Shown: positions 43,007-54,557, counted from the first letter of the stretch. The stretch is DNA of 64,000 nucleotides from Hordeum vulgare subsp. vulgare (GCF_904849725.1 NC_058523.1:169862689-169926688); one strand, 5' to 3'. Program-made: numbers and translations. Notes: generated from the letters alone by a model not told the origin.

Positions 43007-43638
43007 TTGTTGGTTCACGAGCCGCCAATCTCCCAGATGACTGCATGCTGAAGCTAAAGGCTATGTATACCTTCACCGAGGAGTTATATACGAGGGACAT
43101 GCTGACAATTAAAGAAGTGATGGGCAGCAAAAAGCCAGTTAAATCCATCAAGAACATGCTCAGCTATCTGTCCACGTTGCCTCCTCAAATAGAGGAACTG
43201 AAAAGCTCAGCCGCCCGGAAGGGAGCCCTGAACACCGTAAGCTGGTGTTTAGCCTATGCTCCGGAGCTGAAACCAGAAAAAGTAGCCGCTGGCTATCCTG
43301 AACTGAAGGACGACGGGTCGGAGTTCACCGAGGAGGACTACCACCGAGTGATCAAGGAATCGCGCTTCTCGGCGAGTCACGTGACAGTCGGCTTGGATTT
43401 GAATAAATACCAAGCCGCATATGATGATAAGAACAAGAAGGTGACTCCTCCCTTGTACGAAATTACTAGCTTGGCTCCTCGCCGGCCCAAGAATCTTTTT
43501 GACCTTGACATGGATCTATCCCTCTTCCTTGATGATGAAGATGAGTTCGTCGCCTTATCCAAGTGTAACTGGAAACTTGGCGACTTACAAATTAAACTTG
43601 GAGAGAGCTCAAGGCAAGGTGACCTGGAGGTGGCTTGA

Positions 43639-44830
43639 GTCTTCTCAAGATGTAATTTTTGCCTTAAAAAGACAATCTGATCCTTTCTTCATTGGGGGAT
43701 GACGCCCGACTTGGCCATTCGAGCCATGTAATAGCTTGTTAGATTTTATAGGGAAACAATCGGTCACTAGTGCCTTTTGATTGACCTTCCTGAATAACTT
43801 ATTCCTTTAGTATATTCATGAATCGCCTTTAACTTTGATAAACAAGGAAGTGTCACAGTTCGACATAAAAGCCTTCATCCTGTGTGTCAGGAAAATGTAA
43901 GGCGACTCAGTTAGTTATGGCAAAGAATAGACTAGCCCCCTGGGTTATGGCAAAAAATAAACCAGCCCCGTGGGCTATGGCAAATAGTAGTTAAAACTCG
44001 CCCAATGAGTCGTGGCGAGTTATAAACAAAAGCCGACTCAAAGATATTGTGAAACCTTGTGGTCGTGCTATCAAGATATAAAATTTGTCGGCTCAATGAG
44101 CCGCGACAGGACAAGACGAGTTTGCAAAACTCTAGTGTTACCCTTAGAAGGCTTTTGCAACAACCTCGTTTTTTTAGACCGGCTGATCAGGAGCGACTCA
44201 AGCTTCAGTGAAGCAGGTTCAATGAACCAATGGTTTCTCTATTCTCCATGTGTGGCTCCGGCCGGTACCTTTTATGTTTTAACCAAGGCGAGTTCAGGGT
44301 CCAAATGACAGATTGACTCGCCCGGAGTACATAGATCCATGTGGCGACTTGTCCAACACATAGTCCAGTATAACCATTTGTAATGCGGTAATTTTTCGCT
44401 AGCCAAGAGGGTATTCACGCTGAACTCAGTGAGTGGAAGCCCCCAAGTGACCTATGATTTAGGAAAAGTCGGGCATAGGATCGCAGAAGCGTGTACGCTC
44501 TTACTGCAAAATGACCTGGGAACTGGTAGCCCGCAAGTAAGCAGGTTTAATTCTCAAAATCCTATAAGGCGCCTATGTTTGAACCGTGCAATGTGGCGAC
44601 TGGTCCTCTTTGGCTTATCAAGGCCCAGTTTTGAAATAAGTGCAGCATGGCGACTTATGTTCTTTGGCTTTGATAGCGTCCATGTTTGGACGACTTATAG
44701 AACAATAAAGACTCATGCTTTCAAAAGCTGAAACGACAAAGGACCCCATAGTTCGTGGGTGCCGGCTTTATTGCTTTCATAAATAATGAACTACAATTTT
44801 CTGAAATTTGGAAAAAAGGAGCCCATGGCT
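43639..44830. other. Tail-to-tail spacer between antisense gene and pol
   Basis: 1.2 kb of non-coding sequence with repeated phrases, for example two adjacent copies of CAGCCCCGTGGGCTATGGCA-like sequence at 43931-43985. No gene is visible. Transcripts from both strands would end here. Confidence 0.5.
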
Positions 44831-45687
44831 CTAAGTGTAGTAAGGCCGCGGGTGGGCTATATTCCAGGGGAAAATTGTCTCAATCTCTGTAGTTGGCCGA
44901 TTTGGGTGAAGATCCCCCAAGTAGTATGAGCTGTTTCGAAGATTCTTGCTGATGAAAAACAATCCTTCCCACGGAGGTGATAGTTTGTGCATACCCGTGT
45001 GAACTTGAATCAAACGGAGCACTAAGTCGCCCTCTTGAAAAGTCCGGCTCTTGACACGGAGGCTGTGGTAGCGTCGCAAGTCTTGTTGGTAGATCGCTGA
45101 TAGTGACGCAGCCAAGTCACGTTCTTCCTCCAAAGCATCCAACGAGTCTTGTCGTGCCAGCTCGTTGTCCTGTTCCACATAGGCGGCAACTCGCGGTGAA
45201 TCGTGTCTGATGTCACTTGGTAACCCGCTTCTGCCCCGTACACCAGAAAGAAAGGTGTAAAACCCATGGAGCGATTTGGAGTTGTCCTGATGCTCCATAA
45301 TACCGAGGGAAATTCTTTCACCCAACACCATGGAGTATGTTCCAACGGTACCATGAGCCGAGGCTTAATTCCCCGCAATATATCCTGATTCGTCCTTTCA
45401 GCCAGCCCATTAGACTGGGGATGTGCGACCGCGGAGACGTCAAGCTGGATATGCTCTCGCGAACAAAACTCTTGCATTGCACCTTTGGATAAATTAGTAC
45501 CATTGTCAGTAATGATACTATGAGGGTATCCAAACCTAAAAATCAAATTTTTCAAGAATGTGATAGCCGTATCTGCATTGCAGCTACTAACGGGCTCTGC
45601 CTCAACCCATTTAGTAAACTTGTCAACCGCCACCAATAGGTGAGTCTTTTTATTGGATGTCATCTTGAAAGGGCCAACCATGTCAAG
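44831..45687 (-). pseudogene. Tat pol: integrase core and C-terminus
   Basis: The minus-strand frame from 45681 has DMVGPFKMTSNKKTHLLVAVDKF (first D), IITDNGTNL (second D) and QSNGLAERTNQDIL (E), then LVYGAEAGYQV. A frameshift near 45230 moves the C-terminal part (RDLAASLSAIYQQDLRRYH, GDLVLRLIQ) to another frame, ending at 44831. The join to the upstream module is broken by TGA where GGA is expected (FAVWGLDM). Confidence 0.85.
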
Positions 45688-46866
45688 TCACCACACTGCA
45701 AACGACCAAGTGATTGGTATCATCCACAATTCCTGAGCCGGCACGTGCATCTCATGTCCAAATTTTTGGCAGCCATCACATCGGCGAACTATCTCCTCTG
45801 CGTCTCCATGAGCCGTCAGCCAATAGAACCCATGTCTGAAGGCTTTAGAAACCAAAGATCGTGACCCAGCATGATGACCACAATCGCCAGCGTGAATCTC
45901 ATTAAGGGTCATACATCCTTCTTCAGGAGAGACGCACCTTTGAAATACCTCTGAGGTGCTTCGTTTGTGCAACTCGCCGTTGTGTATGACCATGGATTTA
46001 CACCGACGAACGATTTGTCGAGCCAATAATTCATCGGCAGGTAACTCGCCTCTAGTGAGATACGCCACATAAGGAGCCGCCCAATCCGGAGTAGCATGAA
46101 GAGCCGCCACGAGTTGAGACTCGGTGTCCGGTACCGCCAAGTCTTCTTCTAAAGGCAGTCTCGCCGAGGGGTTATGTAATACATCCAAAATTACACTAGG
46201 AGGAACCGACTTACGTTGTGAACCGAGACGGGAAAGAGCGTCCACTGCTTCATTAAGTCGCCGGTCGATGTGATCCACTTGATAACCATGGAAGTGACCC
46301 GCTACATTTGACAAAACTCGTGTGTAAGCCGCCATTAAGGGGTGTCTTGAATCCCAGGTGCCAGAAACCTGCTGTGCCACCAAATCTGAGTCACCCAAAC
46401 ATCTGACTCGCATGAGGTTCATCTCTTTGGCGAGTCGCAATCCATGGAGCAAGGCTTCATATTCTGCTCAACTGTTGGTACATGGGAACATGAGCCGAAG
46501 GACATAGCAAAACTTGTCACCTTGAGGCGAAGTTATCACCACGCCAGCCCCCGAGCCTTCCAATTTCCTGGATCCATCGAAATAGATGGTCCAATAAGTA
46601 TGATCGGGCCTATCCTCTGGGATTTGCAACTCGGTCCAACCATTGATGAAACCCACGAGTGCTTGAGATTTGATGGCCGTTCGGGGCGTATACCGCACAC
46701 GATGGGGCCCTAACTCAATGGCCCACTTAGCAATCTGTCCACTTGCTTCTCCATTATGTATGATGTCACCAAGGGAGAAGAACTGACGATCGTGATGGGA
46801 TGTTCCTGGAAGTAGTGCTTCAGCTTCCGACTTTCCATAAACACCCCAAAAACCAGCTTCTGCCAA
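45688..46866 (-). pseudogene. Tat pol: second RNase H and integrase zinc-binding module
   Basis: From 46600 leftwards: YFDGSRKLEGSGAG, then AEYEALLHGLRLA after an in-frame TGA near 46470, then RCLGDSDLV and LNEAVDALSRLG. The four acidic positions of an RNase H fold are kept. This extra domain, distinct from the one next to RT, is diagnostic of the Tat branch. The integrase zinc-binding sequence HAGDCGHHAG ... CDGCQKFGHEMH follows. Confidence 0.85.
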
Positions 46867-48300
46867 TGTGGGTAACGTTGCTTGGAGAGGGTTAGGACCT
46901 CGCTTATAAAATATACTGGTCGTTGGACCGGATACTCCTTTCCTTCTTCCTTCCGCTCGACAACCACTGCCATGCTAACTGCCTTGGAATTGGCCGCGAT
47001 GTACAGGAGCATAGGCTCCTTGTCCGTCGGAGCCGCCTATACGGGCGGGTTAACTAATTGTCGCTTCAAGGCTTCATTGGCTTCGTCTCTCCATACGAAT
47101 CGATCAGTTTTCTTGAGCAGCTGATAGAGAGGGATGGCCTTCTCCCCGAGGCGACTTATAAAGCGGCTCAGAGCTGCGATGCGACCCGTCATGTGCTGGA
47201 CCTGGTTAATGTTAGCCGATTTCCCCAGCGAAGTAATTGCTTCAATTTTGTCCGGGTTAGCTTCAATGCCACGTTTTGACACCAAAAAACCCAATAACTT
47301 CCCTGCAGGGACACCAAACACACACTTGGTGGGATTAAGCCTCATCTGGTAGACGCGCAAGTTGTCAAAAGTTTCCTTGAGATCCTCCAAGAGTGTCTCC
47401 TTCTGTTGAGATCTGACCACGATGTCGTCCATATAAGCATGGACATTACGACTGATCTAGTTATGCAAACAATTTTGGATGCAACAATGATAACTTGCCC
47501 CCGCGCTCTTGAGCCCGAACAACATAGACACGTAACAGAAAGCTCCGAAGGGGGTTATGAAGGATGTCTTCTCCTGATCCGCCACCGCCATCTTGATCTG
47601 GTGGTATCCTGAATAAGCATCCAAGAAACATAAACGCTCACAATCCGCCGTTGAATCAATAATTTGATGAATGCGGGGAAGGGCGAAGGGATCCTTCGGA
47701 CAAGCTCTATTGAGGTCAGCGTAGTCGATGCACATGCGGAAAGTGCCGTTCTTTTTTAGCACCAGGACCGGGTTAGCCAGCCATTCAGGACGAAAAACCT
47801 CGATGATAAACCCGGCGGCCAAAAGCCGGCCGACTTCCTCCCCGATCGCCTTACGATGCTCTTCATTAAACCTACGAAGGTACTGCCGGACTGGCTTAAC
47901 TTTGGGGTCAGTATTAAGATGGTGCTCAACGAATTCTCTCGGTACAGCTGGCATGTCAGAAGGTTTCCAGGCGAAGATGTCCCGATTCTCAAGGATGAAT
48001 TCAATGAGCGCGCTTTCCTATTTGGGATCCAGACCCGCCCCAATAGTGAACTGCTTGGTGGAGTCGCCAGGCGTGAAGTCTATGACCTTGGTATCGTCCG
48101 TCGGTTTAAACTTGAGGGGCGGCTCAGAGTTGATGGTTGGCCTCTTCAGCGGCGTCATGTCTGCCGGGTCAACATTAGCTTGGTGAAACTTGAGCTCTTC
48201 AGTCGCGCAAGCCGACTCGGCGTAAGCTGCGTCTCCTTCTTCACATTCTTGAGCTATCTTCCTGTCTCCACTGATGGCAATAGGTCCCTTAGGTCCGGGC
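46867..48300 (-). pseudogene. Tat pol: reverse transcriptase and first RNase H
   Basis: The region downstream of protease reads PAVPREFVEHHLNTDPKVKP, then the palm (GFIIEVFRPEWLANPVLVLK, RMCIDYADLNRACPKDPF, FLDAYSGYHQIKM). A TAG at 47457 interrupts before HAYMDDIVVRSQQ, whose YMDD box is intact near 47430. The thumb, connection and first RNase H follow (LGFLVSKRGIEANPDKI, LLYIAANSKAVSMAVV, LSKQRYPHWQKLVFGVF). A further stop lies at 47037 and a frame change near 46720. Inactive as it stands. Confidence 0.85.
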
Positions 48301-49179
48301 ATCTTGAGTTTGAGATAAACCTAACATGGATGGGCCATGAATCGGGCATACGCCGGCCTTCCAAACAACGCATGGTAGGGGCTCTTGATTTCGACCACCT
48401 CGAACATGAGAGACTCGCTCCTGTAATTGGACTCTGTGCCAAAGGCCACGTTAAGTTTAATCCGCCCAATTGGATACACCGAATTACCGGGGACGATGCC
48501 ATGGAAGACCGTGGATGATGTAACCCCTGACTTGGGGAACCACGACCAAAGCCAAATCGCCAGGGTTATCCACTCGGGGTGGGTGATCCTCCCTACTCCA
48601 GGTTATGGGTTGTCCACACTAGTGAAGGTACCGGGGGAGCGCCGGCTCGACCACACTGAAGGTTCTATGTTTCACCTTCTGATCCCACTTGCAGGTGCTG
48701 GTGGTGAACACCTGATACTGCCCGCCGTTTAGTTGCGTATGGTTACTCTGAAAGCCGCCACGATCGTCCTGTCGCTGGAGGTCCTCTTGCGGGGGTGGTT
48801 GCTGAAACCCTCCTAGCGGGTTGTACCGCTGGTTGTGAACTTGGTATTGTCCAGCGTTGGATTGCGACCCGCCCTGTGATCCCGGGTTAGGAAAGCCGCC
48901 GAACGGGCTCTGGCGTGACCCTGGCGCTCCAGGCTGCTCCAGTCGCTGGCCCTGATCACCACCCTCACCCCTTCTGAGCGCCTCGGCCCGGAATTCCTGC
49001 ATCACGTAGCAGTCCTCCCAAGAATGAGTCGCCGGTCCCTCCGGCGTGGCATGCTGCGGACCGGGGCCTTTGAGCATCTCGTGATAATTGCGCGGCTTCT
49101 TCCCACTGAAGCCCCGTTTCTTCTAGCGCTGGTTTCCGTTGCCGGTGTTGGTATTAGCGACGAAAACTGTAGGACTTTC
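48301..49179 (-). pseudogene. Tat protease region and Gln/Pro/Gly-rich linker
   Basis: The minus-strand frame at 48619-49077 is low-complexity (GGFQQPPPQEDLQRQDD) and the frame at 48254-48502 holds SPYHALFGRPAYARFM-like sequence, corresponding to the end of the aspartic protease. The DTG/DSG-type active site could not be located with confidence in this decayed stretch. Stops break the join to RT. Confidence 0.55.
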
Positions 49180-50771
49180 CTATTGTCTCCTTTTGCCTTG
49201 CCCACCGTGATGGTGGTTGCCCCGGCCCTGAAACTGAGAATTGCTCTTTGATGACTCGCCCTTCCTGGCGGTGCTAGCTTTGCCGTCGTCCTCTCCAGGA
49301 TCCTTGGTGTCATCCGACTTAGCGTATCTAGTGAGGGTATCCATCAGCTCGCCCATGTCCTGTACTTTTCGCTTAAGTCGCCCCAGCTTTAGAACCAGAG
49401 GTTTGTAATGACAATTTTTCTCCAGGATCAATACTGCCTCAGCCGCCGAGATGCCTTCTGATGAATGAATAACCTCTGCGTCTCGCCGAGTCCAATGATG
49501 GGCCGACTCATCCGGCCGCTGAACGCAGTGTTGCGGGTCGACAATGGTCATAGGACATTTGCAAGTCCCCCTGAAATTCTTGATGAAGCGCTCTTTTAGC
49601 GCTGCCCAGGTGTTGATGGAGTTAGGCGGTAAGTTTTTTAACCACGCACGCGCTGTCCCTTGGAGCATCATAGTGAAATACTTGGCGCAAACCACCTCAT
49701 TCATGTCTAGCATGTCCATCGCGAGATCGTAACTCTTGATCCATGACCCTGGTTCGATATCTGGTGAGTAATTAGGCACCTTCGTGGGTCCTTTGAAGTC
49801 ATTTGGCATCTGCTCATTGCGCAGAGTCGACGCAAGACATGACACTCCGATGTGCTTTCCTCCGGCGTCGAGAGGCGCGGGAGGTATCGAGGCGTAAGCC
49901 GGATAAACCTGACCTGCCGCGGCTGCTGTTTCTATCTGACGCACCGCTCGTGCCGCGTCCACGATGTCTTGGGCTTGTGTGTCGGCCATCCCAAGTGGGT
50001 CGTTTTGAGGAAGGCGTCGTTGCCCGCTGGTTACTGCGGGTAAGTCCTTGTGGCGACTTTTTGGTGTGACTTGCTTGAGGCATGGAGTGTAACCGGTCGA
50101 GGCTATGAGAATACTGCGCGTGTTGGACCACGACCGTCTTTAGCATCTCGCTGGCGTTTCTCGCATCTACTTCGGCCAGGGAGTTCCCGTAAATCGGGAG
50201 GGACTCCAGGTGGCGAGTTGCCGCCAGAACATTATCCACGGGATTCGAGAAGTGACCTCGTGGCATGTGGAAACGAGTCGCATGGGCATCCATTGGTTGA
50301 GGTGGCGGCGGGTTAGGTGGTTGAACCGGACCTCCCCTCGGAACAGTTTGTAAAAGGTCGATCAGGACCCGCCCCAGGGGTGCGCAGGGTGTCGAAGAGG
50401 CGAGTCGGGTGTAAGTTGGCCGGGACGCGTCTGTGGTGTCTCCTTTGGTGAACGGCGTCGGACGCATGCTGCTGTCTCTTGAGCCGCCAGCCCTCGGTGT
50501 TCAACCGTTCTGTCTCTACTGCGATCGCAGCCTGCTGCGTCTCTACCCTGGTGGCTTTTGCTTCCATATCCCGCTGAGCTTTGGCCATCGCCTCCCGTAG
50601 TTTCGCCAACTCAGCATTGATAGACTCCTGATTCTCGGACGTGACGGTGGTCGCCATGAGACTGGCGACTTTTGCTGCTAGCTCCGCCATGGCTTGAGCT
50701 GGGGTTTTCAACGTCCCGCTGGTTTTGTTGTTGCCGGTCGGGTTTTGCTGAGGCTGTGCCGCCCCTGCCAT
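49180..50771 (-). pseudogene. Tat gag
   Basis: The N-terminal frame from 50771 has a long coiled coil (ELAAKVASLMATT, KLREAMAKAQRDMEAKATRV). A shift near 50450 leads to a Pro-rich part (PPNPPPPQPMDAHATRFHM), and another near 49960 to the retrotrans_gag domain (FKGPTKVPNYSPDIEPGSWI, MMLQGTARAWLKNLPPNSI, LKERFIKNFRGTC), followed by a basic His-rich tail. Two frameshifts make it a pseudogene. Confidence 0.8.
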
Positions 50772-51276
50772 ATAGATGGCGATTTTTCGATGGGATCGCT
50801 CAACGACCTCGGGGTCCGTTGCGAGTCACAGCCCCCCGAGCTGTACTTCGTGTAGAGGACGGATTGAATCTGTCTCGCCCATGGACGAGTCACCGTCAGA
50901 ATTGACACGGGTGACCTCCTAGGTCGCTGGCTCGCCTTGTATGTCGCTTCCCTGTGTAAAACCGACGAAGGAGTGGCGGCTCCCGTCCTGTCATGTGATG
51001 GGGCGGATGTACCTGGCCGGCCTGACGATGTCGGTGGAGGTGTTCGGCTCAGGCACGGGTGTCCCAATCATGCGGATGAAGATGTTGACCTTGCCAAAGG
51101 GGACTCTATAGCTAGATTCGACTGAATCTGCTCCTGGCCCCCACAACGAGTTGTCGATGTAGTACCTTCCGCGACGGCTCTTCGTCATGATGCCGACCGC
51201 ATAGCTTTCTGATCCTGGTAGGGCTCCCTTTGAGAACTCAACTCCACCGTGCGCATGCCCCATAGTGGGCGCCAAC
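50772..51276 (-). other. Tat leader and primer binding site
   Basis: The minus strand reads TTGGCGCCCACTATGGGGC one base inside the 5' LTR (primer site about 51257-51275). The tRNA was not assigned. The rest is untranslated leader with no conserved ORF. Confidence 0.65.
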
Positions 51277-51774
51277 TGTCGTGGTTTTATCACGGCAGAT
51301 GTCTCGTGAAAGGACTCAAACATGGAGGCATCGCACCTTGGTGGCGACACGAAGGGGGTGAGCGAAAGCGGGACTCAGATTTACCCAGGTTCGGCCCCTT
51401 GTGTGGAGGTAAAAGCCTACGTCCTGCTTTGTGTGGATTGATGATGGTTTCGATTACAAAGAAGGCGTAACTCGCCTGACCTAGCTCTCGATAATTTCTA
51501 ACTTGCCCTATTTTCTCCTGGGACTCGCCTTTATATACAGGTCGATACCCTAGGGTTTACAAGAGTCCTAGCCATGCTACCCATCGTAGCTTTCCCTATC
51601 TTTAAGTCGCCGTGTCCTCCAAGATTGGGAACTCCCTTGGTAGTCTATCTTCTGCATAGCTTCTTGAACCGCCATCCGGCTTCTGGGCCAAGGGTCGCAC
51701 TTCCAATGTTGAGTCGCCCGTTTGATGACCCGGCCCACCAAGGGCGGGTTATACCGCAGGTAATATCCCCATCA
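51277..51774 (-). repeat. 5' LTR of the Tat-lineage element
   Basis: 498 bp, TGTCGTGGTTTTATCACGG...ATCCCCATCA, near-identical to the other copy. Followed by TCTGC (51775-51779), the imperfect target duplication. Confidence 0.9.
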
Positions 51775-51779
51775 TCTGC

Positions 51780-52689
51780 TCCAACATGATGGTGGCGCAG
51801 GGCACAGGGAGATCTCTGTCGAGGCAACACCAGTTGAGGAGGAAGCTAATGATGATGATCATAAAACTTTGGATCAAGTTACTGTCGGACCTGGCAGGTC
51901 GACAAGATCACGTACTGCTCCTGAGTGGTACGTGAATCTTGTCTTATCTATCATGTTGTTAGACAACAATGAGCGTGCAAATTATGAAGAAGCAATGGTG
52001 GGCCCAAATTCCAACAAATGGTTAGAGGCCATGAAATCTGAGATAGGATCTATGTATGAAAACAAATTGTGAACTTTGGAAGTATTACCTGAAGGTCGCA
52101 AGGCTATTCAGAACAAATGGATCTTTAAGAAGAAGACGGACGCAGACGGTAATGTTACCGTTTATAAAGCTCGACTTGTGGCAAAGGGTTTTTCACAAGT
52201 TCAAGGAGTTGACTACGATGAGACATTCTCACCGGTAGCGATGCTTAAATCCATCCGAATCATGTTAGCAATAGGTGCATTTTTCGATTATGAAATCTGG
52301 CAGATGGATGTCAAAACAGCGTTCCTTAATGGGTTTCTTAAGGAAGAGTTGTATATGATGCAACCCGAAGGTTTTGTCGATCCAAAGAATGCTAACAAAG
52401 TATGCAAGCTCCAGCGATCCATTTATGGACTGGTGCAAGCATCTCGGAGTTAGAATAAGCGCTTTGATGAGGTGATCAAGGCGTTTGGGTTTGTACAAGT
52501 TGTTGTAGAATCTTGTATATACAAGAAAGTGAGTGGGAGCTGTGTAGCATTTCTAATATTATATGTGGATGACATATTGCTCTGTAGCATTTCTAACATT
52601 ATATGTGGGTGACATATTGCTGGTTGGAAAGATAGTGGAGTTTTTGGAGAGCCCAAAGGATTACTTGAACACAAGTTTTTCAATGAAAG
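51780..52689 (+). pseudogene. BARE-type pol: reverse transcriptase
   Basis: Resumes after the Tat insertion. RSRTAPEWYVNLVLSIMLLD leads into the copia RT: LPEGRKAIQNKWIFKKKT, KARLVAKGFSQVQGVDYDET, IWQMDVKTAFLNGFL and VCKLQRSIYGLVQASRS. TGA at 52069-52071 replaces the codon in the ...KLW TLEVLP context, and TAG at 52451-52453 replaces TGG. The YVDD region is duplicated (52543-52622). It stops at SMKDLG, where the sequence jumps into the LTR. Confidence 0.88.
52543..52622 (+). repeat. 40-bp tandem duplication of the RT active site
   Basis: Two adjacent copies of a 40-bp unit beginning TGTAGCATTTCTAA and containing TATGTGGATGACAT (YVDD). The second copy reads TATGTGGGTGAC (YVGD). The length is not a multiple of three, so it also shifts the frame. 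Boundaries are plus or minus one base. Confidence 0.85.
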
Positions 52690-53348
52690 ACCTTGGTGGG
52701 CTGGTGAGGCCAGCCCAATAGAGCTATTTCGGCCAAGGGAAAAATCAAAGGAGAAAAAAAGGAGGTGGGAAGGAAGGAAGGGACTCCACCTTCCAAACCG
52801 AATTGGAGTAGGAGTCCCTCCTCCTCCCTTCGGCTGACGCTCTTGGGGCTCCCTTGAGCCTCAAGGCTAGCCCCTCCCCTCCTCCTATATATACTAGAGG
52901 TTTTATAGTTTTTGACACACAACTTTGCCACGTGCAACCCTAAACCTCTACTTCGTAGTTCTTCCTCTAGATCGGTTTTTCGCGGAGCTCGGGCAGAGCT
53001 CTACAGGAATAGATCATCACCATCGCGGGCGTACCGCCACGCTGCCGGATAACTCATCTACTTCCCCGTCTCTCTTGCTGGATCAAGAAGGCGGAGATTG
53101 TCATTGAGCTGTACGTGTGCTGAACGCGGAGGTGCCGTCCGTTCGGTGCTAGATCGGGACGGATTGTGGAACGACGGTGATTTGAATCACGAAGCTGTAC
53201 CACCACATCAACCGCGTTTCTTAACGCTTCCCGCTTAGTGATCTACAAGGGTATGTGGATTCGATCTCCCTGTCGTAGATGAGCATCACCATGACAGGTC
53301 TTCGTGTGCGTAGGAAATTTTTTGTTTCCCATGCAACTTTCCCTAACA
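52690..53348 (+). repeat. 3' LTR of the BARE-type element, 5'-truncated
   Basis: Aligns with 26042-26704 of the 5' LTR, starting at CCTTGGTGGGCTGGTGAGG. About 1.1 kb of the LTR start is missing. It ends CCCTAACA, then CTCCA. TATA at 52886. Confidence 0.9.
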
Positions 53349-53353
53349 CTCCA
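53349..53353. repeat. Target site duplication CTCCA (right copy)
   Basis: Identical to 24913-24917; the Sirevirus LTR resumes here. Confidence 0.95.
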
Positions 53354-54557
53354 CCCACAAGGGGTCCACGAAGAAGCAGCCTTGTCTATTCCACCACGGC
53401 TTCCGTCCATGCAAGACTAGCCTCACTCATGGTAGATCTTCACAAAGTAGGCGATATCCTTTCCCTTACAAACATATTGGTTCAACTCCACAACACGAAG
53501 TAGGAGGCTCCCAAGTGACACCTAACAAATCTAGGAGGCACCACACTCCAAAAGGTAATAGATGTGGTAGAATGATGAACTCCTTGCTCTTGTGCTTCTA
53601 AAGCTATTCTCCTCAACACTCTATCACTCTCTCTCAGGTTTGGCAGGGGTCGGAGAGATTGATCTTCTGGAAAGCAACTTGGGGAGGCTAGAAATCAAGG
53701 TTCAAATGGTTGGAATGGAATCTCTTGATCTCAACACATGAGTATGTGGCTCTGTCTAAGAAGAATGGATCTGACAAGTGTAAGTGTAAGTGTGTTCTGA
53801 GTGTAAGTGTGTTCTAAGTGTGAATGAGAGTTAGGTGGAGGGTTATATATAGGCATCCCCAAAAATCCAACAGTTACAACATTATTACCCAACTCGGTGA
53901 CACGAAATGAATCTTGGTGGTACCGAGTTGCACTACAGGTGGCAACTTTTGAATTCTAGGTGAGACCGATATAGGAATCTTGGTAGTACCGAAATGATGA
54001 CCTAGACAAGTTCCTGAATCTCGGTGAGACCGATTTCAAACTCGAAAATTCCAATTCTTGGAATCTTCTCAACAAAAAGTTGGTCCTGAATCTCGGTGGC
54101 ACCGATAGGAATGTTGGTGGTATCGAAGTGGTAGGGTTTGGCAAAGGTTCTGTCAAGTGTAAAATTGGTATGGCCGAATGGAAATTGTTCGTGGCACCGA
54201 TTTTGCTGGCTCGGGTTTGGACAGAGATATTTCTCTGGGAGAATGGTTGAGTATTTTTTGTGGCTACCTCTAAGCACTTGAGCAACCAATTAAACACAAT
54301 ACCTCACCCCATTTTAATAGTATTTCCTTTCCTATGGACTCATAGTGATTTCTCACAAATGTAAAATGCAGAGTCTTCTTGCTTGAAGCTTGAGGCAATC
54401 CTATTGCTTCCTGCACCAAGGGGCTTCTCCTCACAATCCTATAGCCAATGCTCTGTGTGAACTACACCTGAAATATACTAGGCAAAAGTGTTATCCCAAG
54501 AGACAATGTATGTTGTCATGAATTATCAAAACCACCAAGGGAGCATATGTGCTTTCA
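53354..54557 (-). repeat. Sirevirus 3' LTR, second segment
   Basis: Continues the LTR begun at 24590, aligning with 61021-61889 of the other copy and extending about 300 bp further. Joined length is about 1.53 kb. On the element's strand the LTR starts TGAAAGCACATATGC at 54557. Confidence 0.85.
53894..54200. repeat. CGG/CCG palindrome array in the LTR
   Basis: About eight copies of a short palindrome of the form TCGGTGGCACCGA, TTGGTGGTACCGA or TCGGTGAGACCGA (starts at 53894, 53914, 53956, 53980, 54021, 54093, 54114, 54188). TCGGTG-G-CACCGA at 54093 is perfect. The second LTR has the matching set at 61543-61828. Such CGG/CCG palindromes are described for Sirevirus LTRs. Confidence 0.85.

Larger units (their letters stand above)
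31825..43638 (+). pseudogene. Multi-exon gene antisense to the Tat pol (Transposase_28 / putative gypsy-type family)
   Basis: Inferred exons: 31823-32709, 32791-32946, 33017-33268, 33351-33415, 33494-33943, 34487-34763 and about 43015-43638, most with GT/AG borders. The first is the conserved domain (WRTALGELIPNPADGEVVIF, FERGFKPPGSKFF-like, NLCQFQVFCEVYLQ, WAESWFYCRD), which I recognise as Pfam PF04195. Then come a Lys-rich segment (PPPKKKKKKGKGKA), acidic linkers, a coiled coil (DSALADLRKKLAEQQ ... LEAAQQELSGLKKH) and a C-terminal domain (MLKLKAMYTFTEELYT ... LAYAPELKPE). A TGA in the second exon, a weak last acceptor and the 8-kb insertion argue for a pseudogene. Tat elements of grasses are known to carry such antisense ORFs; their function is unknown. 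Confidence 0.65.
30176..51774 (-). mobile_element. Tat-lineage gypsy element with antisense gene, interrupted
   Basis: LTRs of 496 and 498 bp (30176-30671 and 51277-51774) flank minus-strand gag and pol (44831-50771) and a plus-strand multi-exon gene (31825-43638), tail to tail with pol. A second RNase H between RT/RH and integrase places it in the Tat (Retand/Ogre-like) branch. A GTCCT-bounded element (34835-43001) sits in it. About 13.4 kb is its own sequence. Pol and gag carry stops and frameshifts. Confidence 0.88.
24918..53348 (+). mobile_element. BARE/Angela/WIS-type copia element, interrupted
   Basis: The LTR start TGTTGGAAATATGCCCTAGA is the hallmark of this Triticeae family. It has a tRNA-Met primer site, copia-order gag, PR, INT and RT, and a CTCCA duplication. 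Pol is split at 30175/51775 by the Tat-lineage element. At the 3' end pol runs directly into the middle of the 3' LTR, so RNase H, the PPT and the 5' part of that LTR are deleted. Own sequence is about 6.8 kb. Confidence 0.92.

Noticed and set aside
49852..51125. Plus-strand frames opposite the Tat gag
   Set aside because: They mirror a GC-rich coding strand; the minus strand shows the gag motifs. The real antisense gene is at 31825-43638.
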